In this document: positions 1 to 11,334 of the stretch, piece after piece
Numbering within the stretch: the stretch's first letter is position 1
How the letters are laid out: each line of letters opens with the position of its first letter
From: Roridomyces roridus
Taxonomy: Eukaryota; Basidiomycota; Agaricomycetes; Agaricales; Mycenaceae
Length of the DNA: 64,000 bases
Assembly (NCBI GenBank): GCA_029378245.1
Contig: JARKIF010000091.1
Location: forward strand, 1-64,000
Direction: 5' to 3'
Program-made: the position numbers and the translations under genes
The notes under the pieces: model-generated
Seen by the model: the letters and a program-made list of their open reading frames with translations, nothing else
Told to the model about the DNA's origin: nothing
Databases searched by the model: none

Positions 1-60
1 GTACATGTGTTGGTCGCGGACTCGCTCATGATGCATGATGGTTGGCACAGGCACACTCAT
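1..60 (-). CDS. Start of a coiled-coil-family gene (partial, runs off the left edge)
   Basis: The reverse strand has an ATG at 58-60 followed by an open frame to the window edge. Its first residues, MSVPVPT, are identical to the start of the coiled-coil gene at 18789, and the upstream DNA of the two genes is also similar. I therefore read this as another member of that family transcribed leftwards. Only 20 residues are in the window, so the coiled coil itself is not visible. Confidence 0.55.
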   Translation of the reverse strand, partial: MSVPVPTIMHHERVRDQHMY

Positions 61-102
61 TGTTAAGACGGTCTCCGGCCGCCATCGCTGGGGGAGCGCC
101 CT

Positions 103-168
103 TATAACCTACGCTGCCAATGCGCCGCGGCGCAGAGGCATGATTGGCACGTGTGGTAGAATACACGC
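103..168 (-). promoter_or_regulatory. Promoter of the left-edge coiled-coil gene
   Basis: On the reverse strand a 20-base block at 148-168 (CGTGTATTCTACCACACGTG) with a CACGTG E-box core is followed by a TATAAG box at 103-108 and then the ATG. The same order and nearly the same sequence precede the gene at 18789. Confidence 0.5.
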
Positions 169-330
169 TGAACTCGTGTTTAGGTAAATTCACCGAACCA
201 ATCGTTCCCTCTTCTATTCTGCCACGCACGATGCATATTCTCTTGAAAATATGTCCGATTGAGGTATTTACAGCCCGCTAAAGAAAACCATGCACTAAGT
301 TCCCCACCAGCAACTCCCCGATTCCGCGAC

Positions 331-2337
331 TCAGCAAGGGGTGAAAAGCTGAGGATTATCAAGCGACTGGTAAGTCTGGCCTCCGACCACCGCTACGAGG
401 TCAAATGTCACGATACTCGCGTCGACGGAGAGGAACCCATCATTGACGACGAAACTCGCGCTGTAGGTGTCGTACAACGGGGAAGTCGAGTTGCCCGCAT
501 GCACAAGCGTTGTGCGGATTGTATTTTGCTTGAAAGCCAAGGTGCCTTGTTGATTCGACGTGAAGTGGTAGTCGACATAGGCATCGGAGACGGCGCCCAT
601 GTCGTTCCGAATCTAAACAAAAAAGATGAGGAAGGAGAATATTCTTCAAGGCTTCTACTCACCACAGCGTTGACAGTCGAGTTCTTGTTCACCGCCCCGT
701 GGCAGCTTTCCGCATGCCGGAAAACAACGACATCCTGGAAAGGGAACCCAGCACCGCCGTTGTCAGCCGTAGTGAGCGCACTCTGCGCGTCGTACGCCCA
801 CTCGACAACAAAGGACGAAATACCCAAAGATGGATCGAGGTCAACGTCAAACTGGAAGAATTGCAAGCTGCCAAAGAGACTTGTAGCTGCCAGGAAGTCG
901 GCCGAGACGGCGGGTGTTGTATAACTTGGAGAGGATGTACCGTGTCGGTCCGTCCATACGAGTCTGTTGAAGAGTTGAGAATCTAGTTCACTGAAAAATG
1001 GCAGACGTACTTTACGGGCATATCGAGCGGGTTTGCCGCAGCCGCTTCATCAGACGTGCCGAATATCTAGAACTGGTCAGAATACTTCCAGAGCAAACGA
1101 ATTACATACCCTGATAGATCCCGAAAATTGCAGCCCACCGGTCGCATTGAAGAACAAGTTCGGCTGGTAGGGCTTGACCGTCAACGGTTCGATGACATCT
1201 CCCAGTTGGACGCTCGAAGGGACCGTGTTGAGCATCCGCTCGAGGAGCTCGCCGCATCGCGAAATGAACAAATCGGAATCCCCAGCGAATTCACGCATCG
1301 TCTGGTTCCCGTCTGACCCAAAGATGGCTGCATCTGAATTGGAGTTTAAGATCAGCGGGTCGACGGTGGATCCGTTGATGTATTGGACCGCACTTGAACT
1401 TGTTCAATCCAAGGACTGAAATGGAACAGACGACTCACATGCGGTTGTCGTAGACACCAAAAGTATCGTCAAAGTGAACGACTCCTTCTTGGTTATCGGG
1501 CGTAATGGCGTTGGTGACGATGGACGGGAAATCGACTTGATGAACTCCACCCAAAGTATGTCCGCATGCGACGAGACCTGGGTAGAGTGAGTGAGGGTTC
1601 GTGTCAGAGTTTTCTTCTGGATCGAACCTATCATTTCCGTGGCGTTGAATCCCTGCCTAGCAAACTCGCTAACATGGGTTTCAAGACTTTCCGTGGGCTG
1701 GGGAACACCTGGCGGTCCCGCCTCTGTGGCATCTATGCGTCCAGGACGGAAAGGGATGCTCGGTCCACCGCAGTTCTTGATTGCCAGAGTAACACTTGAA
1801 GATAATCAGCTTGGGAACTCGAGGAGACTGTTAAAACGCACCCCAAAGAAAGTATATCTGAAACTACAGACCTGTAAGTGTAAAAAATGTCTTTTTGAAG
1901 AAACCACTCACAGGAGAAGTGGCTGGTTTGCAAGACGTTGAAGAACGACATGGTCGTGTTGAACGCAGTGCCGATATTTTCCGGTCTATCCGTCTCGTAT
2001 CCAATGGAACCGTCGAGCCCACCGAGCCCAGTCGCGGAGTCTTGCGTCGCCATGTCGTGGTAGGCACTTTCATGTTCATCAGAATAGACATAGGATTCGA
2101 CGAGAAAAGTACAAACGTTCTCAACCATTCCGCGACCGTCTGGCGCCCGGTTCCCGACGGCGGCTGATCAGAAGAGTCTCCTGGCGAGAGCGTGCAAGGG
2201 CTGATGCTGTCCACTATACCGTTGGCTGCAAAACCGACGGCAATCGTGTACGCGTCTTCCAGTCCGTCGAGTTGCGGGTTGGGCCAGATGTAAGCGAGTG
2301 CCGCTGGTAAAGTAAGGAGGAGTGAAATCCACTTCAT
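331..2337 (-). CDS. Secreted heme peroxidase (plant/class II peroxidase superfamily)
   Basis: Multi-exon gene. Exon 1 (2117-2337) gives a signal peptide (MKWISLLLTLPAALAYI) and ends in AEWLRT; a 50-nt intron (2067-2116) joins it to AYHDMAT, which makes the distal Arg/His motif LRTAYHDMAT. After further introns come GVTLAIKNCGGP, the substrate-channel region IPFRPGRIDA, and the proximal heme-ligand motif LVACGHTLGGVHQ. A C-terminal domain of about 170 residues follows and stops at 331. The family oxidises substrates with H2O2 through heme. I see no clear Mn2+ site or surface Trp to assign a lignin or manganese peroxidase type. Secreted, monomeric enzyme likely. Exon limits in the 3' half are approximate. 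Confidence 0.8.
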
Positions 2338-2365
2338 CTTGGGTTTGTATGGGCGCCGTTAGCGG

Positions 2366-2373
2366 TATTTAAA
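2366..2373 (-). promoter_or_regulatory. TATA-like box of the peroxidase gene
   Basis: TTTAAATA on the reverse strand about 30 nt upstream of the peroxidase ATG. The short spacing implies a very short 5' leader. Confidence 0.4.
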
Positions 2374-3636
2374 GACGGGCAAGCAGTCGACAGCGTGTAG
2401 CTGAACCGGTCAATCGAAGCCGTCGCTGTCTGGACTGTACAGACCGTGAGTGTGATGGCTTTCCGAGGTCTACAATTCGAGCAGGACGTCGACAAGTACG
2501 AAAATAGTAGACCGGCCGTTTGAGTGGATAGAAGCATGGATAGGACAGGGCAGACCACACGGCACGGTCTGCATCAAAAATGGGCGGGCAGTTTCCACCG
2601 ATGGCGTCGGTTTGAAGTGAGCTCCGTCGGACTTCAGATCTTCAGATGTCGTAGTCGCCCCCCGGCGGCGATGTGTACGCGTGTCATTCTCCCAAGTGGT
2701 GGTTAACGCCAAGGGTGAAGCCGGTGAAGAACGGATCCAGTTCCGTTGATTGTATCATGATGATGATCATTCCAGCTTGACCACAACAACCATCTCCTCA
2801 CGAATTCCAAAAAGACCTCTCAAGTATCTGTCTAATGGACCTGCCGACTCAAGTGCTCCCTCGGCGCCCGCACTTGCGCTCATATGGCAGCCTGAGAAAC
2901 ACAAGCGTAGAGTCCATCTTTTCGACTTCGGACTGGAAATCAACTCGATTCACATTTCAGACGCTACTTCACGGGACAAGGCTGACGACGAACCTCGGAC
3001 AAAAGACCAGGTAGATCCCAATCCCCGAGCGTTCTTCAAACCCCATGCATACAACACGCTGGCCTGATCCACCCCTCGCGCTCGAGCCTGGGCCTTTGAT
3101 ATTGTCTCTCCAGTGAGCACTTGATTGTTATCGAGACATCAATGACCTTTGCTCCAGGACCCTCTTGTCTCTTCACAGTCCAAGCGTTGCGTTTGGGACC
3201 TCTGTGATTGCATTGGACCCGAACCTCGTTCTTTTCACCTCGTGTTCAGAATTCAACAGTGGGGTGGCCACGAGGCACTGCCGTTTGTGTTTCCGACTAT
3301 TCATTTCATTCAAAGCGTACTTTTTTCCTTTGCCCCATGGTATGGATTTGACATCCAGGGACACCAATCCACCCGCCTTTGCGCGCAAAGTGCAAGGCAC
3401 GGAATCGAGAGTGCCCTTTCCCGGCGCCAGCTTTGATTCGCCATTCATCAGAAGGCTCCTCCTCCCTTGATCTGAAGTCACCGTGAAATTTCTTCGACGC
3501 AACGCGTTTTTCAGCCTTTGCACGAGCCAACGGCGTCTCCCAAAAAGGTTGCATATTTGATCTCACTCTGCAGGCCCGTTCTTTATGCGCGGTCAAAGTG
3601 CCTGCTTGAGCCGTTGTTGGGCCATTATCCCGACCT
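2374..3636. other. Intergenic region between divergent peroxidase and C2H2 genes
   Basis: About 1.3 kb between two divergent starts. Open frames here overlap on both strands and lack signal, domain or splice support. I see no gene, RNA or repeat; it probably holds both promoters. Confidence 0.5.
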
Positions 3637-3645
3637 GTTTAAAAG
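3637..3645 (+). promoter_or_regulatory. TATA-like element of the C2H2 gene
   Basis: GTTTAAAAG lies 86 nt upstream of the ATG at 3731, followed by a pyrimidine-rich stretch typical of fungal leaders. Confidence 0.35.
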
Positions 3646-3730
3646 GAGACCTCAAGCGAAGGCAGAGCAGCATCACCGCACTCCTCAAGTTCTTTCTCTC
3701 TCCCTACTTACGAACCAACCCATCACACAA

Positions 3731-4308
3731 ATGCAACGCTACCAGCCCTACCAACCAACAGCAAATGCCGCTTCCAGCTCCACGGTAAGTAAATACCATT
3801 TGCACAAAGACATAAAGCATCCATCTTACACTCCCGACTAGAACTCCAATGGGGATTCTCCTCCGCGCCGAACTCCGTGCACCGTCTGCGGGAAATCCCT
3901 CGCGCGTGCAGGAGACCTCGCGCGTCATATGAAGACGCACGATCCGAACAAGGAGCAGCTGTAAGTCATCTTCATTTCTTTTGTTCGTTTCCCTTTCAGT
4001 TCAGCTATCTACTAAAATTTATTTCAGGATGCACTCATGCCCGTACCCCGATTGCTCCCACAAGACCCTCCAACGCTCAAACCTCCAAACTCACATTCTC
4101 ACTCAGTGCGTCTCTTTCTCTTCCTCCCTTGTCTCTTCCTTGAATTAATCGAAATTCAACCAATAGCACGACCTACCGCCCTCTCACATGCCCCTACCTC
4201 CTATCCGACGGCACGAGATGCGGATTCTCAACCGGAGACCCGTCGTCGCTCCACCGCCATAAAAAGCGGCATGAACCACAACCGCAGAGTCACGAAGAGC
4301 AGCGTTGA
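3731..4308 (+). CDS. Small C2H2 zinc-finger protein
   Basis: Four exons (3731-3784, 3842-3960, 4028-4105, 4167-4308) join in phase into 130 residues. Three fingers are visible: CTVCGKSLARAGDLARHMKTH (C-X2-C-X12-H-X3-H), a second beginning CPYPDCSHKTLQRSNLQTH (C-X4-C), and a third with an enlarged Cys-Cys spacing (CPYLLSDGTRC) ending in HRHKKRH. A Gln/Pro-rich N-terminus precedes them. Probably a nuclear DNA-binding regulator; the target is unknown. Nothing beyond the fingers identifies a named family. Confidence 0.8.
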
Positions 4309-4522
4309 GGTGTACTTACTTTACAGTACTCTGGAGGGAGTCATAGTGGTGTTTGTAGTTTAGATATCGCGTCGCATGGATATAAGGGCAATCTATGCAT
4401 ATGTTCAAAAAGCGTTCTTTGCAACTGAGAAATTCAGAAGATCGAAAGTTCAAGTCATAAAATTGCTTGTCATGTTACAATGTCACCAAATCCTCAAACT
4501 ACATACATACATTTCCTTTCCT

Positions 4523-5917
4523 TTACTTCTTCGCAGGACGAATCGGCTCCACAAACGGCTGTTTATCAAAGTGCGCTGTGGAAGCCATGAGGAAATTCGG
4601 CTTCGTCCCATTGCCCTGTGAGTCGTTAGTTCAAAGTGTACATGTAGGAGAGCTGGGTTTAAACTCACGATCATGGACACTGGGAAGCCAGGATCGAATG
4701 GAAGTATGCTCTCGAGATACTCGATCTGCTCGGGTGAGAGGGAGATGTCGAGCGCCTCGAGGTTGGACATGAGGTGCTCGACCTTGCGGCCGCCGATGAT
4801 GGGGAAGCAATAGGGCGCCTTTTGCATGACATACGCGATGGCGACGGCCGTGATGCTCTTCGTGCCGACCTCTTTGGCAACCTTCTCGAGAGCGGCAGAC
4901 ATCTTCTTCTGGTCCTCGTTGCGTTCCCACCCCGGTCCCATGAGCGTGCGGCCCTTCTCGCCATTGGCGCGGCGTTCCTCTTCCTCGGCGTCGGTGCGTA
5001 ACTTGCCACCCGCGAGAACGTTCCAGGGCGCGAGAGCGAGTCCTTTGGGTGTTTGAGATGATTGGAAGTGGAAGATGGAAAGCACGGCTCACCGTGTGCG
5101 CGGGCCATCGGGATGATTTCGCGTTCAAAGGACCGTTCCATGACATTCCAGGCGCCTTGATAAATCACAAAGGGCGACTTGCCGTGGTCGCGCGCGTACT
5201 GGTTCGCCTGTGCCACGATCCAGGCTGGAGTATCAGACACACCCTGTAACGTCTGAGAAGAGGCGTTGCAAGGTGTAGATGGTCTTACCAGATACAAGAC
5301 CTTTCCCTGTACGACGAGATTATGAAGGCCGTTCATGACCTCCTAGACGCTCGTATGCCAGTCCCACCAGTGGACGTAGAGGATGTCGATGTAGGTGGTG
5401 CGGAGCTTCTTGAGACTCGCATCGACGCTGATGTGCATGGACTTGATGTTGTTTCCGAGATAATTGACTTTGTTCACGGGGTTGTCCTGGCGAGCCTTGA
5501 AATTGGTCGTGTACTTTGGAATGGCTTGAGATGAACTGCGCGCGCGTAAGCTGAGAAACACACCTTGGTCGCAATGACAAGCTGGTCGCGGATCCCCCGA
5601 CTCTCCGCCCATTCTCCAATGAAGATCTCAGACGTCTCGTCCTGGCTGCAGATAGTCAGCAAGACCCTCCTACGCTCCAAAGACACGTACTAGTTGTTGG
5701 CGGCATCAATGAAATTGCCGCCCTTTTCAAAGAACGCGTCGAGAAGCTTGAAACTGGATTCCTTGTCCATCTCTCCCATTCCCAAAGGACCCCATTTGTC
5801 GCCGATGCTCATGGCCCCAAGCTGCAGTGGGGAAACATGAATACCGGCAAGTGGTGACAGTGTGCGGTAGAGAGCGAGTTTGCTGGCTGGGGGCGGAGCG
5901 GGTTCCCAGAAAGACAT
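4523..5917 (-). CDS. Aldo/keto reductase, aryl-alcohol dehydrogenase (AAD) type
   Basis: Spliced reverse-strand gene. It starts [13 protein letters not shown] at 5917 and ends in PIRPAKK. NAD(P)H-dependent aldo/keto reductase fold: the catalytic tetrad is seen as D and Y in [10 protein letters not shown] (split by an intron), K in LVIATKYTT and H in [13 protein letters not shown]. The C-terminal part carries [14 protein letters not shown] and the cofactor-pocket motif [12 protein letters not shown]. Length about 390 residues, as in fungal AADs and norsolorinic-acid-reductase-like proteins. Members reduce aryl aldehydes to alcohols, a role tied to lignin-derived aromatics. At least five short introns. 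Cytosolic: no signal peptide. Confidence 0.88.
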
Positions 5918-5966
5918 GATGGTGGTTGGTGGTGAAGTTATTTGGGCTGGTCATTCAATCGGAAGC

Positions 5967-5975
5967 GTTTATATA
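5967..5975 (-). promoter_or_regulatory. TATA box of the aldo/keto reductase gene
   Basis: TATATAAAC on the reverse strand about 50 nt upstream of the reductase ATG. Confidence 0.5.
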
Positions 5976-6078
5976 GCATGGCGGCTCGCTCCGCATAGTC
6001 GCCTAGAAAGATGAGGAGATACAGGAGGTCGGGGCCCGGGCTGAGAACTTGATCGACGCTGCCGTCATCGGTCGCCTC

Positions 6079-6829
6079 ATGCTGCGTGCCACGACCATCA
6101 AGCACTCTAGGACTACACTCACTCCCATTCTACGGGTGTCCTCGGTATACATTGCTCAAGGAAACTGCTACCAGCTAACAGATATCCAGAGACTTGCCAT
6201 TCCCATTCACCGGACACTATCTACCTCGAAAACCGCGTCGAGACCAGCCCCGACGCGTGTTTTCAGCAACACTCTCCGCGGCTACTCAACCGCTCCCTCT
6301 GAAGCTGCTATCGACGCGTCGGAACCATCTCAAGACGCGGAACAAGCAGTTGCAGCACTTGTCGACTTCCTGGAGAAAGCCAGGTCAATAAACCCTCCAG
6401 ACGATGCTGGCCGTCTCATAATCTCGTACGCTATCATATACGAGATTATCCGGTTTCTTGCACGACACGGAGAGGGCTCAGAGGCGTATCTTGCGGTGCG
6501 TGTATCGTTCACGAGCCATGTGAAGAATATAACGTCAGGAATAGGTGTTCATGAACTCCGAGGCCTCTGAGGAGTCGATTCTCCAGCGTGCGAGAAACAC
6601 CATCCTACAGGGGACACAGCTCCTCGTTTCCAGGTTCTCTGGCGTACCAGCTACGTCCCCGCTGCGGAACGCACACCCACAGATATTCGGTCTGTTTGGC
6701 GCGCTGGAAGTCCTCCTCATGGCTCACGAAGTCGAGCCGCAGCCGTGGAGGGACTTTTGGGGGAGGGCGCAGCCGCTTTTATTGGATCTGGCTGCACAGT
6801 TGGACGAGGCGGGCTTTGGAGCAGATTGA
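6079..6829 (+). CDS. Unknown protein with a mitochondrial presequence-like N-terminus
   Basis: First in-frame ATG at 6079 (the frame opens slightly upstream without ATG). The first about 70 residues are rich in Arg, Ser and Thr, lack acidic residues and end in RGYSTAP, like a matrix-protease cleavage site. Two helical segments follow, including LVDFLEKARSI and LIISYAIIYEIIRFLARHG, then an intron (about 6496-6545) and a C-terminal exon with WRDFWGRAQPLLLDLAAQL. An in-frame 45-nt block at about 6139-6183 has GT, a CTAAC branch-site motif and AG ends and may be a further intron. No domain recognised. Confidence 0.6.
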
Positions 6830-7037
6830 GATTCAAGTTCTCGATAAAAGTATAATTGCGTACGGACGCTCCTACAGAAAGATTACCCTACTCCCGTTTC
6901 GCTCTATCGGGGAATCTGTAAATCTGGCTGAGGCCTAGGACTAGGCTCAGCGCTCCGAACCGACTTCAACGTTCAACCCCACAGCATCTCATAAAAACCT
7001 CATACGAGGTAGGCAATCTTGACTAATATACGACCCA

Positions 7038-7370
7038 CTACAAGCGCAGCGCAGCATCTGGGTGTGCTCCGCAAACGACTGCTAGAAGCACCGCACCATT
7101 CTCGATCCCAACCACCTCCACCTTCAAAATGACCGCGGTTTGCGTCGCGGCTCGAGAGGAATACCGCCGTAAACCCAATCGCCCCCCATAGCCGCTCCGT
7201 TCCAATCCATGGGCACGGAGTTCGTGAACTTTTTGCAGCCTCCACTCATGCTTTTCCTGTATGTCTTGGAATGTCGCAAACAGTTCAGCAGGTGCATCGT
7301 CCTCCGGAAAGATGGCAGACGCCCATTATACGTCGAGAATTTACATAAGGACCGGAGCCATTGCGAATTG
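7038..7370 (-). CDS. Possible small gene, unidentified
   Basis: The reverse strand carries an open stretch that reads like a helical protein (ELFATFQDIQEKHEWRLQ) and continues to a stop at 7038. It has no ATG in frame after the upstream stop, so it needs a short first exon. A candidate ATG (MAPVL) lies near 7372, but the best donor/acceptor pair there does not give this frame. Either a small spliced gene or a remnant. Confidence 0.25.
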
Positions 7371-7399
7371 CAAGATGAAAAACGACAGTGGAAGTTGAA

Positions 7400-8255
7400 C
7401 GCAAAGGAGGGAGACTCGTCTGAATGATGACGAATGCGATCTGCTCGGGAAGAAAGTGACGATAAATTTATAGAGAGACAGGAAGACGGGAAGCTGAACT
7501 ATTGCGCGGTGCATATCGTGAACACTTGAGGTGCCCCCGTGGTAAAAGTACCAGACCCTGACTCCAGAGTATTCAGTTGAGTTTGGAAGTCGAGCAGATG
7601 ACGCTATGAAGCCAGAATTTCCTGAATATGTGGATGTAATGACCCGTGAAGGCGAAAAACCCAATCTTGCAGCCCTTGCGGAACGGTGTTCCATCTGAAG
7701 AGAAATTCGATGCTACCCCACGCTGCGAGGGAAGCCTTCTTCACCATGAGGATGATTGGTGTTACTAGGCCCGGGCCGCCGACGACTTGAGGCTTGTCGA
7801 AGTTTGGGAAGTAGAGGTGACTCGGATGTGCAATGGGAGCTAATTGGCTGAACCTTTAGGTTTAGCTACTCTGGGGAATATCGACTTTGCGAATCATGAT
7901 TTGATTCATCTGTCCACATGAATCACCGTGATCCCTGAGTAACAAAGCCAGCAGATGATCTCGTTGAATAGTTCAACCTCCATATGCAATGTCCGGATAC
8001 AAGGCTAAAGCTCGATGTTCTGCTTGCCAAAAACCATCCCACATTTTTACAGTTCAGGGCAAGCAACTGGGAAGCTCCGAAGGAGACCTTGCTTGCATGA
8101 TTTTTTGTCTCCCCTTTTATACCTGGAGCTGGTGTATCTACAGACAACTCTGTGCTCAGTAAAGTTGTGAAACACGGATCGGTTGGCAGGCCAGAAAAAT
8201 GTCAGAACGACAGTAATGATTTCGAAACACAATTCAACATGTGCTGCTTGAAGCT
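7400..8255. other. No convincing gene; possible reverse-strand coding remnant
   Basis: Mostly no supported feature. On the reverse strand around 7600-7860 one frame reads protein-like (VGGPGLVTPIILMVKKASL, then a Trp-rich stretch) and closes at a stop near 7605, but an upstream stop leaves no ATG for most of it. It may be an internal exon or a pseudogene fragment. Confidence 0.3.
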
Positions 8256-9169
8256 TCAGCTGGGCTCAGATATATTCGCCAAGTCCAACCGCGGTACATA
8301 TCGTATCGGCCTTGGTTGCAACCCGAGCGCTCCCGGCTCTGCATGTATGCCTTGTCTCCTCGCGCTCGTCCCAATACACACCGGTACCCTGCTGGGATTA
8401 CAGAGGAACACAGCATTTGCTCCGACGAGGATGGTCCTGAGTTGTGTTAAATAAGAAGCAACCACAAGAATGACTGACATACTGGATGAAATGTCCAAGG
8501 GGTTGGGTCCCGGTGACAAAATAGACCGGTGTCATGGAGGCGATCGGAGGAGGAGAGGCTGTGAAGCTGGACGACAAGATCAGTTGCGGGTATTTTGAGA
8601 GGCATTGGCGCACCCCGATACAAGATTACTCTCAAAGGTGGAGATCATACCCTGCGGCGCCCGATCCAGTAGAGTGTGGTGGGGATGACGCGGCCAGGTG
8701 CTGACCATAAGCGGCGGCTGATAGGAAAGGATTGCGGGGTAAAAACCCAGCAAACTCCACACAGATGCACCATGCTGACCGACGCCAAACATATCTCAAT
8801 TCTCGCCAACGAACACCGTGCAAAAGAAGGCGATTCGGAGGGGGAGTCAAGCCTTTAGCGGGCCGACTCAGAGTGCAGCAGCAGCAAGAAGAGAGGGGCA
8901 AGAGCTCGCTGCAGTAGTCGCCTCGTAGGTGGACTGGGGAGTAGAGTGTACATAGGTATCTGGAAGAGGGCGATGGAGAATATGCCGAGGGAGTTGGAGG
9001 TTTTCTCTTCCGATGACCGAAAGTAATTGAATTGGTGCCGGTGGTACACCAGTGTCGACTGAGGGGAAGATACAGAAGGGTCGATCGAGGGCTTGAGCGA
9101 TGCTGCGATAGTGCCGTACTTCCTAGCCATCGTAGCCAAGGACCGGCCCGCGAAGTTAGCGCGAAGCAT
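8256..9169 (-). CDS. Unidentified multi-exon gene, putative mitochondrial membrane protein
   Basis: The ATG at 9169 opens MLRANFAGRSLATMARKYG, a basic, acid-free N-terminus like a mitochondrial presequence. The frame then breaks into several short exons. A supported junction joins PLGHFIQ to TILVGANAVFLC through a GTATGT...CAG intron, and the last exon runs to a stop at 8256. Another exon carries SAPGRVIPTTLYWIGRR. One or two hydrophobic segments are present. Length would be about 200-250 residues. Exon choices in the middle are uncertain, and I do not recognise the family. Confidence 0.45.
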
Positions 9170-9249
9170 GTTGCTGGTCTAGCCTTGAGAGCATTCAGCT
9201 TGGTCCCGGCGGCCTTGGACGTAAGTAGAGCAAGGAAGCCAAGTGGCAA

Positions 9250-9660
9250 GGGAAGGTACTTAAACCTGGAAGGAATGGCGTTGATCCGAAATCATGTGAT
9301 GATCGGAAGCCTCGTCGGGTTACATCCGGATTAGGTAATTAAGGGTCTCCAGAGACCTTGACAAGCAAGGTAACGGCACAGTTGGGCACCAGGCCTATGA
9401 CATTTGACGTGGGAGAAGGTTGATATTCATCTTCCGGATCTCTGACTCCAATCGGCTGTGTCGGTGTTGTTGTCTTTAACCTTCTTTTTGCCTTCTTTGA
9501 CTCGGAAATGCTGGCTTTGCCAGCAAAACCCCTTGCTTGTTGTGCATATTAGGGTGGGGAGAAAAGGACAGTGTTGAGTTTGTAGGTCAGTACAGTACAT
9601 CAAGTTCAAATCAAGTTGGTAACCCGAACAAGGTGCATCATTCAATTGATGTCTACCCAA
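9250..9660. other. Intergenic, no feature seen
   Basis: Upstream region of the reverse-strand gene ending at 9169. No convincing frame, repeat or RNA. Confidence 0.4.
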
Positions 9661-9675
9661 CTTTTGGCCCCTTCT

Positions 9676-9812
9676 TTGACCCCTTCGGGGTGTCATACGA
9701 AAAATTGGAACGATACAGAGAAGGTTTGGTGGTCTCTGTCAAGGAAATGACACACTGGCCGCAAGCGTGTTTTTGGCGCGAGTTCGAGCCTTGGTCAAGG
9801 TTTTTTTTTTTT
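9676..9812 (+). pseudogene. U6 snRNA-like copy, degenerate
   Basis: A 5' hairpin (GACCCCTTCGGGGTGTC) is followed at about 9700-9723 by AAAAATTGGAACGATACAG and then AGAAG, which matches the conserved U6 segment including the ACAGAGA box. The next part keeps only a degraded version of GATTAGCATGGCCCCTGC, then TCAAGGAAATGACAC (compare CAAGGATGACAC). A Pol III B-box-like GTTCGAGCC and a 12-T run at about 9800-9812 follow. The catalytic AGC region is not intact, so I read it as a decayed or highly diverged U6 copy. Confidence 0.5.
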
Positions 9813-9869
9813 GTAATTGTGATTTTTCGCTTGCCAGTTGCCTTTTCAGGCTTGGGAACAATATTTGGG

Positions 9870-10640
9870 GTGCGTGTCATTGGCACCAATATTGTCAGCG
9901 TTCATGTGTCATGTTTTCGGCCATCATTCCGTGCATCCATTACCCGCAACCTCAATGACACGCATTCCACCAACCTCCCGGACAGAGCTGGGCGGTTCCC
10001 AATTACACGCATTACCCAACGACACTACCGCTCGCCATTCGAGGACCCTTGCCGCAATCTTTTGGGACGTTATTCGGGCTGTACTCGTGCATTAGCATCC
10101 AATGACACGCATTCCCAACACACACTTTTGAGACGCTTTCCTCAAGCATTCGGGCCATGTATCAACCTCTCATCGACGATATCACACCTTCACCTTGCGG
10201 TTCCCAATGGCGGCACTTCCCGACGCTCCTCACTCGCTCGGAGACGAATAACCGCGCTACGCTCTCACCGACGATATCACACTTTCTCGATTAGCCAACG
10301 ACACTCGAGACGAGAACGCTTTCGGGCTCTTCTAGACGAGCCACTGTCCGACGACGCCCGCACCAACCAGGCTCGACTTTGAGCACCCAGCTCTCGCGAT
10401 GTTTTACGGGTCGTGTACTCCTCGGTCAGTCTGCATGGCAACAATATCACACTTTCTCGAGTAGTCTCTCAGCGGTTCCCATGACACTACCCAACTACGC
10501 TAGCTCTTCCGACCCATACACCCGTCCTCGCTCGCTCATGAGACAAATAACATCGGTCATGGCAACACGCTCGTCATTGTCTCTCACCGACGATATCACA
10601 CTCCATGCACGACTTGGACTTTCTCGAGTCGTTTCCCCAG
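9870..10640 (+). repeat. Degenerate short repeats (TGACACGCATT and GATATCACACTTTC motifs)
   Basis: Variants of AATGACACGCATTCC recur near 9955, 10005 and 10100, and variants of CGACGATATCACACTTTCTC recur near 10170, 10270, 10445 and 10590, interspersed with CGGTTCCCAATGGC-like copies. Open frames over this stretch are Ser/Thr/His/Arg-rich and have no domain; I regard them as products of the repeat composition. Confidence 0.5.
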
Positions 10641-10847
10641 CACCCAAACTAGAAGTTCTCAAGATGACCTCGTACTCCACACAACGCGAATACGCTACCA
10701 ACTTGGACACGTCTTCCCATTCCACCAAAGTACCGTCGTCTTCAACTACCTGCCTTTCAACAACGCAGTCAGCCAAGTCCACAACCTCCGCAGTTACAGA
10801 CAGCCTCCATACGTTCCATGTAAATATGTATGGCAATATCGTCTAGC

Positions 10848-11334
10848 CTTGCCGTGTCTGTTTGAACTTTGCTGCTGAGCGTATCTCCCTGGCATCTTCC
10901 GCGGAGCGGGTGGTCGTTGGTGTCTGTATTCCGCGGAGCGGGGTGGCTGTTGGTGTCTGTATTCCGCGGAGCGGGGTGGCTGTTGGTGTCTGTGTTCCGC
11001 GGAGCGGGGTGGCCAATGGTGTCTGTGTTCCGCGGAGCGGCAGCCATTGCCGATAATGATGCCGCTGATGCCGCCTCGCCGAAGAAAAGTGGAAAAATTG
11101 CACTAAGTCCACATTTCGTTGTGTCTTGGTGAAATTTTTCGTCTCGCTGCGCCAATTTCGAGAGCACCGATTATTGTAGGTCTGTGGCTTTACATCATGT
11201 GATACCATCAATCTCTCTTTCAACTTTCGTTCGTCTGGTTCAATTTGAATAGATTTACCTCGACGGTCGCAGAAATCTTGGCAGAATACCCCTTGGAGAT
11301 CTGTAAACTTGGCTAGCAGTCTCTTGTGGTCCAT
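10848..11334 (-). CDS. Possible short gene divergent to the recombinase
   Basis: A 163-residue open frame starts at a genuine ATG (11332-11334), 70 nt from the divergent recombinase ATG. The first about 75 residues look protein-like and basic (MDHKRLLAKFTDLQGVF); the C-terminal half is the translated 33-bp minisatellite. No domain. It could be a small accessory gene of the recombinase locus or a chance frame kept open by the repeat. Confidence 0.3.
10894..11045 (+). repeat. 33-bp minisatellite, about 4.5 copies
   Basis: Unit starts CCGCGGAGCGGGGTGGCTGT and continues TGGTGTCTGTATT (33 bp). Copies differ by single bases (T/G before TTCC; last unit truncated). Because 33 is a multiple of three, both strands stay open: the reverse strand reads an 11-residue repeat of the form RGTQTPTATPL. 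Confidence 0.85.

Noticed and set aside
9537..10382. 281-codon open frame on the plus strand
   Set aside because: It crosses the U6-like copy and the degenerate short repeats, is of low complexity, has no domain and no splice continuity.
10379..10846. 155-codon Ser/Thr-rich frame
   Set aside because: Continuation of the repeat block with an equally long antisense frame; composition explains the openness.
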